From JBMYRH01 sp049602155 (GTDB lineage Bacteria; Myxococcota_A; UBA9042; PHBI01; JBMYRH01): DNA of 64,000 nt. The notes beneath the pieces are model-generated. The model did not search any database and was not told where the DNA came from. It saw only the letters and a program-made list of their open reading frames with translations. The stretch is taken from the NCBI GenBank assembly GCA_049602155.1, contig JBMYRH010000002.1, forward strand, positions 124,001 through 188,000, read 5' to 3'. Of this stretch, positions 36,157-44,500 are shown piece by piece; the stretch's first letter is position 1, and every line of letters begins with the position of its first letter. The translations under genes were made by a program, and so were the position numbers.

Positions 36157-36356
36157 CGGAGAAGGGGCGATGGGCCCTGAGGGGGGCACCAGCCAAAGCC
36201 TGCGACCGAGGATGAGCTTCATTGGATGAGCCTCGGGCTTGATGGGGAATAGGGCAGGCTCGAGGCACGCTTGAGTGATGCAGAGCCTCTGGTTTTTTTG
36301 TGCCAACTTCGACCCAGGCGTTGCACCGACGTTTGGCCCCATGAGAGCCTCTAACG

Positions 36357-37484
36357 ATGGAATTTAGCTTCACCGAGACCCAAGAGAGCTTGTATCGAGC
36401 CGCTCAGAACTTCGGCAGCAAGGTGCTCGCAGTCGATGCGCCGATGACGCGTGACCAGTGGAGGGCCTGCGGCGAGCAGGGGCTCCTTGGGTTGTGTGTG
36501 AGCGAGGAGCACGGCGGCCAGGGGCATGATCCCGTGACCACCGGTCGCGTACTTGAGGGCCTCGGATATGGCGCTCAGTGTACGGGGCGAGCCTTCGCAA
36601 TGGGCGCGCACTTGCTGGCTGTTTGCAAATCGATAGAGCACTTCGCCGAGCGGCCTGAGCAACTCGCTGTGCTTGGGGAGTTGGTCGCGGGGCGGGCGAT
36701 TGGAGCCTTCGCCACGACCGAGGCCGGCGCGGGCTCCGACATTGGGGCCGTGCAGACGCGAGCGATTGAAGAGGGGGACGCGTATCTTCTCAGCGGCGAG
36801 AAGATGTTCATCACGAATGCGCCCGAAGCCGACGTCTTCCTCGTCATCGCGAAGACCGCCCTCGATCGGGGCACATCGGGGCTCACAGCCTTCCTCGTCC
36901 CCCGAGACACCCCTGGGCTGACCGTGAGCCCACCGCGCGCCATGATCGGGCTGCATGGGGCGTCCATCGGTGAGGTACACCTCGACGACTGCCGTATCCC
37001 TGGGTCAGCGCGTCTCGGCGGGCTTCACGCGGGAGGGCAGGTCGCGCAGCACGCGATGCGCTGGGAGCGCGCTCTGCTCTTGGCACCGCAGCTCGGTGTC
37101 ATGCAGAGGCAACTGGAGTCATCTGTCGAGCACGCCCGGACCCGGGTGCAGTTCGGCAAGCGGATAGGAGCCTTTCAGGGGGTCAGTCATCGCATTGCGA
37201 AGATGGACATGCGCCTCGAGGCGGCGCGCCTGCTCTTCTATCGCGGCGCATGGGCGTTGACGCGCGGCGGCCGCGAGGGGACCCGCGCTGCCGCGATTAG
37301 TAAGGCGTTCGTCAGTGAGACAGCGGTCGAGGCGCACCTCGATGGCTTACGTTTGGCCGGGGCGAATGGTTATACACAAGAGGGTGGGGTGGATGGACCA
37401 CTCCGCGATGCGTTGGGGGGGCTCCTTTATTCTGGGACCGGGGATGTGCAGTACAACCTCATCGCGAGCCTCCTTGGGCTTTGA
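36357..37484 (+). CDS. Acyl-CoA dehydrogenase-like flavoprotein
   Basis: FAD-dependent dehydrogenase of 375 residues with TEAGAGSDIGAV and FITNAPEADVF in the flavin region, RVQFGKRIGAFQGVSHRIA, and GLRLAGANGYTQEGGVDGPLRDA at the end. Because an acyl carrier protein lies on either side of the set, it may act on an acyl-ACP rather than a CoA ester, as seen in some natural-product pathways; this is an inference. The catalytic base position could not be assigned with certainty by eye. Confidence 0.85.
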   Translation: MEFSFTETQESLYRAAQNFGSKVLAVDAPMTRDQWRACGEQGLLGLCVSEEHGGQGHDPVTTGRVLEGLGYGAQCTGRAFAMGAHLLAVCKSIEHFAERPEQLAVLGELVAGRAIGAFATTEAGAGSDIGAVQTRAIEEGDAYLLSGEKMFITNAPEADVFLVIAKTALDRGTSGLTAFLVPRDTPGLTVSPPRAMIGLHGASIGEVHLDDCRIPGSARLGGLHAGGQVAQHAMRWERALLLAPQLGVMQRQLESSVEHARTRVQFGKRIGAFQGVSHRIAKMDMRLEAARLLFYRGAWALTRGGREGTRAAAISKAFVSETAVEAHLDGLRLAGANGYTQEGGVDGPLRDALGGLLYSGTGDVQYNLIASLLGL

Positions 37485-37613
37485 AGTGACCGCCGATGTC
37501 GGGGCCCATGGCCGAGGGCAGAGCGCTGGCCTGCGCGCGCTGAGCGCGGGGCACCTCCGTCCTATGGGGAGCCTGGCCTTACGGGGTGCCCCTGTCTTGG
37601 GCCGCGGGCGCTC

Positions 37614-39137
37614 ATGACGACGCGCATCCTGCTCATCGACGCTCAGGGGCCTTGGCTCAAGAAGCTCCCTGACGAAGTCGACCAAGTCGTGCTGCCCCTG
37701 GGGCTGATGTACTTGGCTTCGTATGCCCGCGAGGCGCTTGAGGGAGACGTCGAATTCAAGATTTATCAGTCCTTAGTCGACTTGAATGACAATGATCCCG
37801 AGGCGATTGCGGCCTGCATCCGCGAAGAGAAGCCGGACATCGTGGGCATCCGAGGGATGACACGCTATCAGGCACAGTTTGAGCTTATCGCCTCGTTGGC
37901 GCGTGCCCACTCGGACGCGCTCATCGTGGGGGGAGGCCCCTATATCTCCTCTGATGACCACGCGGGGCTGATCGATAACGAGATCGACCTCGGGGTGCTA
38001 GACGAGGGAGAGATCACCTTCGCCGAGGTGATTGATCACTATCGAAAGGGGCTCCCTTTTGATGACATCGCCGGCATCGCTTACTGCGTGGACGGTGAGG
38101 TCATTCGGACGCCGAAGCGGCCCTTCATGAACGCTGCGGAGCTGGATGCGCAGCCCTTCCCAGCCTATGACCTCATCGACATGAGCCGGTACGAGCAGAT
38201 GCTTAGCTACGGCTACAACAAGCGGCGTCAAGGGGTCATCTACACCTCGAGGGGCTGCCCCTATCGCTGTGACTTCTGTCACGTGCTCTTCGGGAAACGC
38301 TTCAGGGAGCGGAGCCCGCAGAGCCTCATGGACGAGGTGACGTGGCTCTACGACACCTGGGATGTTCGCGATTTCTACATCGTGGATGACATCTTCAACC
38401 TCCAGAATGACCGCGCGATTACCTTCTTTCGAATGATCTCTTCGAGCGCGATGGCTGGGAAGGTCCGCTTCTATTTTGTGAACGGGCTGAGGGGGGACCG
38501 AGTCGACCCAGCCTTTATCGACGCTGCGGTCGAAGCGGGCACGGTTTGGATGGCTTATGCTGTGGAGACCGCGTCTCGACGTTTGCAGAAGCAGATCCAA
38601 AAGAACCTGAACGTTGAGAAGGTCAAACAGACCATTGAGTACTCATCGACCAAGGACGTCGCGGTCATCTACTGGGGAATGCTCGGGATCGACAGCGAGA
38701 CCATCGAGGAGGCTCAGGCGACCGTCGACCTCTTGACCTCCATGCCGCCATCGACCATCCCGATGCTCTTCTCGCTCAAGCCTTACCCAGGGACAGGGGC
38801 CTACGAGAAGCTCAGGCAGCGTGAGGCGGAGCTCTCGGAGCGTATGAAGTTTCATTTCCATGACACGGGCAGCGAGTACCACAGCTTCCTGGGGCTGATG
38901 CGCCGTGACCCCCGCTATTACGACGTGCTCCGCAGCTGGGGTGACCATGTGTCCTCTCTCACGCGGATGCGGACCGCGACTCAGAACTTGATGAAGATCG
39001 GTCACACAGACGATGACATTCGAACCTCTTACAAGCTGCTCTATCGCAAGCTCACAGAGGAGATGATCGATGAGCTCATCGCGTGGTGCCGCGCTGACTT
39101 AGCGAAGGTGGTTCACCCTGCGAGTCAGGTCGCTTAA
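37614..39137 (+). CDS. B12-binding-domain radical SAM protein
   Basis: The 507-residue protein has an N-terminal cobalamin-binding Rossmann domain (LPLGLMYLASYARE, IVGIRGMTRYQAQFEL, LIVGGGPYIS) and a radical SAM core with the cluster motif RGCPYRCDFCHV near residues 210-220 (CxxxCxxC). Such enzymes, close to the BchE/HpnJ-type group, do methylations or rearrangements with a 5'-deoxyadenosyl radical. The canonical DxHxxG cobalamin motif is not present, so cobalamin binding may be base-off without His or may be lost. It lies between the acyl-CoA dehydrogenase and the second acyl carrier protein. Confidence 0.87.
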   Translation: MTTRILLIDAQGPWLKKLPDEVDQVVLPLGLMYLASYAREALEGDVEFKIYQSLVDLNDNDPEAIAACIREEKPDIVGIRGMTRYQAQFELIASLARAHSDALIVGGGPYISSDDHAGLIDNEIDLGVLDEGEITFAEVIDHYRKGLPFDDIAGIAYCVDGEVIRTPKRPFMNAAELDAQPFPAYDLIDMSRYEQMLSYGYNKRRQGVIYTSRGCPYRCDFCHVLFGKRFRERSPQSLMDEVTWLYDTWDVRDFYIVDDIFNLQNDRAITFFRMISSSAMAGKVRFYFVNGLRGDRVDPAFIDAAVEAGTVWMAYAVETASRRLQKQIQKNLNVEKVKQTIEYSSTKDVAVIYWGMLGIDSETIEEAQATVDLLTSMPPSTIPMLFSLKPYPGTGAYEKLRQREAELSERMKFHFHDTGSEYHSFLGLMRRDPRYYDVLRSWGDHVSSLTRMRTATQNLMKIGHTDDDIRTSYKLLYRKLTEEMIDELIAWCRADLAKVVHPASQVA

Positions 39138-39253
39138 GGACGTTAATGATGCGTTGGATGCCGAGGGAAAGGCCGCGGAGGGCATGTGATACTGCGAGGT
39201 CAGTGGGCTCCCGAGCGCGGGACGTCACGGGGTGGGTATGGTAGCGTATCGCT

Positions 39254-39523
39254 ATGACTGACGTGGACCCAGCAGCGCTTGTGAGGCGCGCGCTCGTGGA
39301 CGCCCTGGCGCTCGATCTGGCACCAGAGGAGCTGGTGGGAGCACAGCCGCTCCACGACTACCCGGTGCGTATGGATTCACTTGGCTTTCACCGGGTCATC
39401 GTCGAGCTGGAGGTTCAGCGCGGTGCGCGCTTCGATGAAGAGGCGCTTGAGAGGACCCTCTTTGAGACCGTCGATGACTTGACCCGGTTCGTCACGGAGC
39501 AAGCAGCCGCTGTAGGTGCCTGA
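39254..39523 (+). CDS. Acyl carrier protein, second near-twin
   Basis: An 89-residue acyl carrier protein-like domain with phosphopantetheine Ser42 in MDSLGFHR. It is close to the protein at 35899 over its whole length. A TATGGT box lies exactly 17 bases before its ATG, as in the first copy, and GGTATGGTA is shared. The conserved leader suggests duplication including the promoter or shared control. It closes the acyl-CoA dehydrogenase and radical SAM set. Confidence 0.8.
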   Translation: MTDVDPAALVRRALVDALALDLAPEELVGAQPLHDYPVRMDSLGFHRVIVELEVQRGARFDEEALERTLFETVDDLTRFVTEQAAAVGA

Positions 39524-39593
39524 GGCGATGCGACGAGGCTTATGCCTCTTCGTGGCCTGACTAGCCGTCACCCACGAGCCTCGACGTACGTGC

Positions 39594-41123
39594 TCAGGCG
39601 TCTTTGTCACCGGAGGTAGGTGGTGGCAGCTCTCCACCGTTTGCTTGAGGGAGCGGCTGTACGAAGGCGGCAGACGGGCCTGCTGCGCGGTGGGCCTCGA
39701 AGAAGGCGACGCCTGAGAGGCTCTTGAGCTCCTCCACAGCGCGACTCATGATCTCCTCGACCGTCGCTCGTCGACTGGTGTGATAGGTGACCGACAGAGA
39801 CGACATAGCGAACACGTCTAGGACCGGAACCTCGGCGGCGGCCTTCAGGAAGTCTCGCGCCTCGGCGCAGGAGGTGAAGCGCTTCTTGGCCGACTTCTTA
39901 CACGCTCGGAGAATGAAGCTGCGGAGGTCACTGGGGATGTCCGGCGCGAGCACACGTGGATCCGGAATGCGCGTCTGGATGTGCTTACGGAAGAGCTGGT
40001 CGACGGTGTCTGCGTCGAAAGGCAGCTGCCTGCAGCACATCTCGTAGGCAGTGATCCCGAGGCTGTAGAGGTCAGCGCGGCCATCGAGCTGTCGACTGAG
40101 GACCTGCTCCGGGGAGATGTAGTAGGGCGTCCCGATGATCCGGTCGTTATCTTGCCCCGCTCCTCCGCTCTGGGTCGCGATCCCAAAGTCCATGATCTTC
40201 ACCTTCCCGTCTGTGCGCAGGAAGATGTTCTCGGGCTTGATGTCGCGGTGGACGAAGCCCTCGTCGTGCGCGTATGCGAGCGCGTCCAAGGCCTCGATGA
40301 GGATCCGGCGGATGGTCTTCCAGCCGATCCCATGACCGGAGTAGATCGCCTCCTCCAAGAGGTCGCCCGTCAGCTTCTCCATCACGATGAAGTGGGTTCC
40401 GTAGGCCTGCTCCGTATCCATCACTGCGACGATGTTGTCGTGACTCAGGCTCGCAGTCCTACGGGCCTCTTCGGCGAAGTGGTCAGCGAACCCCTCGTCG
40501 AACACCAGCGAGTGACTGAGCATCTTCAGCGCGACAGGTGTCCCGAGCTCTGGGTGCCGCCCCTCGAAGACCGTCGCAACGCCACCGGAGCCCAATCGCC
40601 CCAGCACCTCATACTTACCGACGCGTCGGATCCCCGAGGCCTCAAGCAAGCGCTCACCGACCAGGCGGGTCAGAAAGACTGCGGTGCCCGCCTCTCGACG
40701 GAACAACTCTTGGACAGTGGGCTTGTCGATACGGAGGCATCGGCACTTGGTCTCGGCCGTGATTGTCGCGCTGCGAGGCTCCCTCGTGATCAGGGCCATT
40801 TCACCGAAGAGGTAGGGCGCAATAAAGGTCCGCTCAAAGACCTTCGTATTGTCGCTCGTGACCGTGACGCGCATGGTCCCTGACTCCAGGACGAACATGT
40901 CTTCGCCGCTGGCGCCTTGGTTGATGATCGTCTCGCCCGTGGTGTAGATCACCTCCTCCATCGCGGCCTGAAACTGCCTCATCGCAGCGTCTGACATCCC
41001 GGTAAAGAGAGGGAGCCCCGTCCAGTCCTCGCCCTCATCGGGCATCACTTGGGCCTGACTGGTCGACTCCAGTCCTCTGAACTGTTCGGTGATCACGAAG
41101 CCGGGATTGGTCGATGGAGGCAT
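39594..41123 (-). CDS. Ser/Thr protein kinase with N-terminal cyclic-nucleotide-binding domain
   Basis: The 509-residue soluble kinase begins with a cNMP-binding domain (about residues 35-165: IINQGASGEDMFVLESG, FGEMALITREPRSATI). A kinase domain follows with GRLGSGGVATVFEG, VALKM, HRDIKPEN and DFGIA. All catalytic residues are present. A C-terminal helical tail ends in a Pro-rich piece. The FGEMAL loop resembles the phosphate-binding cassette, with RSA in place, so cyclic nucleotide control is plausible. ATG 41123 follows AGGA; an in-frame ATG at 41150 has no site. Kinases regulated directly by cNMP domains are rare in bacteria and occur in Myxococcota-like genomes. Confidence 0.88.
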   Translation of the reverse strand: MPPSTNPGFVITEQFRGLESTSQAQVMPDEGEDWTGLPLFTGMSDAAMRQFQAAMEEVIYTTGETIINQGASGEDMFVLESGTMRVTVTSDNTKVFERTFIAPYLFGEMALITREPRSATITAETKCRCLRIDKPTVQELFRREAGTAVFLTRLVGERLLEASGIRRVGKYEVLGRLGSGGVATVFEGRHPELGTPVALKMLSHSLVFDEGFADHFAEEARRTASLSHDNIVAVMDTEQAYGTHFIVMEKLTGDLLEEAIYSGHGIGWKTIRRILIEALDALAYAHDEGFVHRDIKPENIFLRTDGKVKIMDFGIATQSGGAGQDNDRIIGTPYYISPEQVLSRQLDGRADLYSLGITAYEMCCRQLPFDADTVDQLFRKHIQTRIPDPRVLAPDIPSDLRSFILRACKKSAKKRFTSCAEARDFLKAAAEVPVLDVFAMSSLSVTYHTSRRATVEEIMSRAVEELKSLSGVAFFEAHRAAGPSAAFVQPLPQANGGELPPPTSGDKDA

Positions 41124-41267
41124 GGGATCCTGCGAGAGGCGTGAAGGCAATTACCTCCTGGCAGGTAAACGCAAAGGGCGCCGCTTGGCAACTTGAAGGA
41201 CCTCATTGGAGCCTCGGGCTGACGGGTCGCCACGATGACGTCGGGATGGCTTCGCATGTAGGTAGCC

Positions 41268-41717
41268 TCAGCCATACTGATAGGGTGATGAGTAGAGAGA
41301 GAAGGCAGCGAGACATGCCTTGGGGTCTTGGTCTGGGCGGAGCAGGAAGCCATTGATGCCGCTGCGCGCCATATAATGGAGTTGATCGCGCAGGACGTCG
41401 CCGAACGCGACGATAGGCCCTTCGTATTTCCAGAGCGCCCGCAGCCGCCGTGCATGGGAGTAGCCACGCCCATCTGCGAATTTTGGGAACTGGATAGCGA
41501 CGAATGCCAGCGTCGGCAGGTGGCCTTTCAAGGGCATGGGATCCGTGTCGCCCGCGAGGATGACCCCTATCCCGCTCATGTCTTGCCCCGCGTCACTGAG
41601 GCTCAGCCAGCGCGTGATCGGAATCGCATGGCCAGGAGCAGGCTGCGCCTCTTCATCTGCGGCGATTCTGAAGGCGACCGGGACGACTTCTTTATCGAGG
41701 ATCATCACATCAGCCAT
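41268..41717 (-). CDS. DUF934 protein, sulfite-reductase partner
   Basis: A 149-residue protein of the DUF934 family, recognised by DVLRDQLHYMARSGINGFLLR and the HARRLRALWKYEG piece. DUF934 genes commonly follow the CysI-type sulfite reductase gene and are thought to assist sulfate assimilation; the exact role is not known. It overlaps the reductase gene by eight bases, so the two are translated together. Confidence 0.85.
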   Translation of the reverse strand: MADVMILDKEVVPVAFRIAADEEAQPAPGHAIPITRWLSLSDAGQDMSGIGVILAGDTDPMPLKGHLPTLAFVAIQFPKFADGRGYSHARRLRALWKYEGPIVAFGDVLRDQLHYMARSGINGFLLRPDQDPKACLAAFSLYSSPYQYG

Positions 41718-43362
41718 CGATGGCCTCCTTGAAGGGATCTACGCCGACCCGGTTCACGGTCGCGATGAAGCTCTCATCGTCGTGGCGTACCTCGCGGTAG
41801 ATGGACAGGAGGTTCTCAAGGACGTGTGGCACGCGGTCTGGGGGTACAGCGGGGCCAATGATGGCCCCGATGCTCGCAGGGAGCTCCTCATTGGACCCGG
41901 CGTGTCCGCCGACGCAGATTTGATAGTAGTCCTCTCCCCGCTTATCGATGCCCAAGATGCCGATGTGCCCCGTGTGATGATGGCCACACGCGTTGATGCA
42001 GCCGCTCATGTTCACGTGGAGCTTCCCGATATCTTGAACCTCGTGGAGGTCATCAAAGTGCTCATTGATGCGCTTCGCGATGCCGATTGAGCCCGCATTC
42101 GCGAGGCTGCAATAGTCGAAGCCTGGGCAGCAGATCATGTCTGCGAGGGTGTCGATGTTGGCTGTGGCGAGCCCGAGCGCTACGAGGGCGTCGTAGAGCG
42201 CACCGAGGTCGCGCTGGTGAATGTCTTGGAGGCAGACGTTCTGGTTATAGGTCACGCAAGCTAGGCCACCGTTGAAGCGCTCCATGACGGTCGCGAGGCC
42301 ATAGAGCTGCTCGGTCGCGATGTCGCCCGGTGGTTGGCCGTGTGGTTTCACGGAGCACGTGACGATGCGGTAGCCCGGCTGCTTGTGCGGCAGCGTGTTG
42401 TGGGTGAGCCAGCGCGCGAAGTCATCATCGGTCTCACGGCGCGCTTCGAAGTCCTGCGCGGCCGGCGCATCGGGGTCGTAGTCGACGAGGTCGAACATCG
42501 CCGCGACGTCGTCGAGCTCATTCAGATCTAGGGTCTGGTCCTTGATCAGGCACCACTCGGCCTCGACGGCCTCTCTAAACGCGTCGATCCCCATCGCGCC
42601 GACCAGGATCTTGATCCGGGCTTTGTACTTATTATCTCGCCGGCCATGGAGGTTGTAGACCCTCAGGATCGCTTCGATATAGCTGAGGGTGTGCTCCAAA
42701 GGCAGGAAGTCGCAGAGGAGCTTGCCGATGCGCGGCGTTCGACCCATCCCGCCACCGACGTAGACTTTCGTGCCTCGGACGCCATCACGGACCGTGGCCC
42801 TGAGCCCTACGTCATGGAACGCCACCGCCGCGCGGTCATCCGCCCCGCCCGACATCGCGATCTTGAACTTGCGAGGCAAGTACATGAATTCAGGGTGGAG
42901 TTCCTTGTATTGGCGGATGATCTCGCTCAGAGGGCGTGTATCCCAGAGCTCATCCTCAGCCACACCCGCATAGGGATCGTTGGTGATGTTCCGGACGCAG
43001 TTGCCGCTCGTTTGCATCGCGTGCATGTCGACTTGAGCCAGCAGCTGAAGGATGTCGGGGACATCTTCAAGCTTGAGCCAGTTGAACTGGATGTTCTGAC
43101 GCGTCGTCCAGTGCCCGAAGCCGCGGTCGTAGCGCTCCGCGATCGCCCCGAAGGCCCTCATCTGGCGGCTGTCGACGAGGCCGTAAGGGATCGAGACGCG
43201 CAGCATGTACGCGTGACGCTGCAGGTAGAGGCCGTTCATCAACCTGAGTGGGCGAAAGTCGTCTTCGCTCAGTTCACCCGACAGACGCCGGCGCACTTGA
43301 TCGCGGAACTCCGCGACCCGTTCACGCACTAATAGGCGGTCCCGTTCGTTGTACTGATACAC
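41710..43362 (-). CDS. Nitrite/sulfite reductase hemoprotein (CysI-like)
   Basis: Siroheme and [4Fe-4S] enzyme that reduces sulfite to sulfide or nitrite to ammonia. The 550-residue protein has two similar halves. The RHAYMLRVSIPYG and HWTTRQNIQFNWL blocks bind siroheme; the cluster cysteines lie in CCPGFDYC and in SGCINACGHHHTG. A following DUF934 gene and the lack of nitrate genes favour sulfite. No cysH or cysJ is adjacent. The GTG start at 43362 has a GGAG-rich leader. A palindrome at 43396-43418 is a likely operator. Confidence 0.9.
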   Translation of the reverse strand: MYQYNERDRLLVRERVAEFRDQVRRRLSGELSEDDFRPLRLMNGLYLQRHAYMLRVSIPYGLVDSRQMRAFGAIAERYDRGFGHWTTRQNIQFNWLKLEDVPDILQLLAQVDMHAMQTSGNCVRNITNDPYAGVAEDELWDTRPLSEIIRQYKELHPEFMYLPRKFKIAMSGGADDRAAVAFHDVGLRATVRDGVRGTKVYVGGGMGRTPRIGKLLCDFLPLEHTLSYIEAILRVYNLHGRRDNKYKARIKILVGAMGIDAFREAVEAEWCLIKDQTLDLNELDDVAAMFDLVDYDPDAPAAQDFEARRETDDDFARWLTHNTLPHKQPGYRIVTCSVKPHGQPPGDIATEQLYGLATVMERFNGGLACVTYNQNVCLQDIHQRDLGALYDALVALGLATANIDTLADMICCPGFDYCSLANAGSIGIAKRINEHFDDLHEVQDIGKLHVNMSGCINACGHHHTGHIGILGIDKRGEDYYQICVGGHAGSNEELPASIGAIIGPAVPPDRVPHVLENLLSIYREVRHDDESFIATVNRVGVDPFKEAIDG

Positions 43363-43395
43363 GCTCTTCTCTCCTCAGTCTCAGGAGTACAGGGA

Positions 43396-43418
43396 TTGTA
43401 GACCAAACTAGTCAACAA
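43396..43418. promoter_or_regulatory. Palindromic operator upstream of sulfite reductase
   Basis: Eight-base arms TTGTAGAC and GTCAACAA around CAAACTA, with one mismatch between arms. It lies 34-56 bases before the reductase start and overlaps a TACAAT that may be the -10. An Rrf2, LysR or TetR-type regulator is possible; none is encoded nearby. Confidence 0.5.
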
Positions 43419-43426
43419 AAGGCAAA

Positions 43427-44500
43427 TCAAAGCCGAAGAAGTTGTCGGGCGCGTGTTGTGATGTGTTCGGTATTATGAGGGTTTTCAGGGCTTTTGAACC
43501 ACGTGATCGCGTCCGTGAAGGCGGCCTCAAGGGGCCCCGGCCTGTAGCCCAACTCACTCTCAGCCTTTGTGGTGTCGAAGTAGAGGAAGCGCCCAGCCGT
43601 CATCGCGATGGAGCCTCGTGTGAAGAGGGGCGGGCGGCGTAAGATGTGCGCGCCGCGCTCTGCAGCAGAGCCGAGCTTAAGGAGGAGCCCCCTCGGCAAG
43701 GAGAGCAAGGGGCCGCGGACTTGGCACAGCCGCGCGATGTCTGCGGCGAAGGCGCTGTAGCTGAGGTTATGACCTGCGAGCAGATAGCGCTCTCCCGAGC
43801 GGCCTCGCTCAGCGGCGAGGAGGTGACCCTCTGCGACATCCTTGACGTCGACTGCGTTAAAGCCACCTTGCATCACAAAGGGGAGCTCACCGCGCATCAA
43901 AGAGAGGATCAAGTTACCTGTCGGTGTGGGGCCAATGTCTCGCGCGCCGAAGGGGAACGCCGGGTTCACGACGACGACCTCCATGTCTTCGCGGTAGAGC
44001 GCACGAAGGGCCTCTCGCTCGGAGAGCACCTTACTCATCACGTAGGGATCGGCGGTCGTCCAATCATCGAAGAGGGTCGCCTCATCGGCGACTGCGGTGC
44101 CATCGAGACAACCGACCGCGGCGATGGAGCTGGTGTGGACGACTCGCTTGACCCCGGCGCGGAGCGCGGCACGGAGGACCTCGCGGGTCCCGTCGACGTT
44201 GACCCGGTGCATGAGCTCTGGCTCCGGCAGCCAGAGGGCGTAGATGGCGGCGAGGTGAATGACGAGCTCGCAGCCGTCCATCGCGCGGTCGAGAGACGGA
44301 CCGTCTAAGAGGTCGCCCGTGACTTGGACGACATCGAGCCCTTGCAGCGCGGGGGCGTTATCACCTGCCATCACGAGGCATCGCACCTCGCGGCCAAGCT
44401 CTAGCAGGCGCCGAACGACATGAGAGCCAATAAACCCTGAGCCCCCGGTGACACAGATCGGTCCACTGAAGGCGCCGAGATCTGGGCCATGGATGCTCAT
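43427..44500 (-). CDS. NAD-dependent epimerase/dehydratase (extended SDR)
   Basis: A 357-residue extended short-chain dehydrogenase with ICVTGGSGFIGSHV at the N-terminus (GxxGxxG), the HTSSIAAVG Ser and the YVMSK catalytic pair. It resembles 3-beta-hydroxysteroid/dihydroflavonol-reductase and HpnA-like enzymes. The substrate is unknown. Its ATG overlaps the stop of the upstream metallo-beta-lactamase lipoprotein gene (ATGA). Confidence 0.83.
   Translation of the reverse strand: MSIHGPDLGAFSGPICVTGGSGFIGSHVVRRLLELGREVRCLVMAGDNAPALQGLDVVQVTGDLLDGPSLDRAMDGCELVIHLAAIYALWLPEPELMHRVNVDGTREVLRAALRAGVKRVVHTSSIAAVGCLDGTAVADEATLFDDWTTADPYVMSKVLSEREALRALYREDMEVVVVNPAFPFGARDIGPTPTGNLILSLMRGELPFVMQGGFNAVDVKDVAEGHLLAAERGRSGERYLLAGHNLSYSAFAADIARLCQVRGPLLSLPRGLLLKLGSAAERGAHILRRPPLFTRGSIAMTAGRFLYFDTTKAESELGYRPGPLEAAFTDAITWFKSPENPHNTEHITTRARQLLRL

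Noticed and set aside
36156..36356. Intrinsic terminator before the T-run near 36293
   Set aside because: The bases before the T-run pair only through CAGAG/CTCTG with a one-base loop, which cannot form a stable hairpin.
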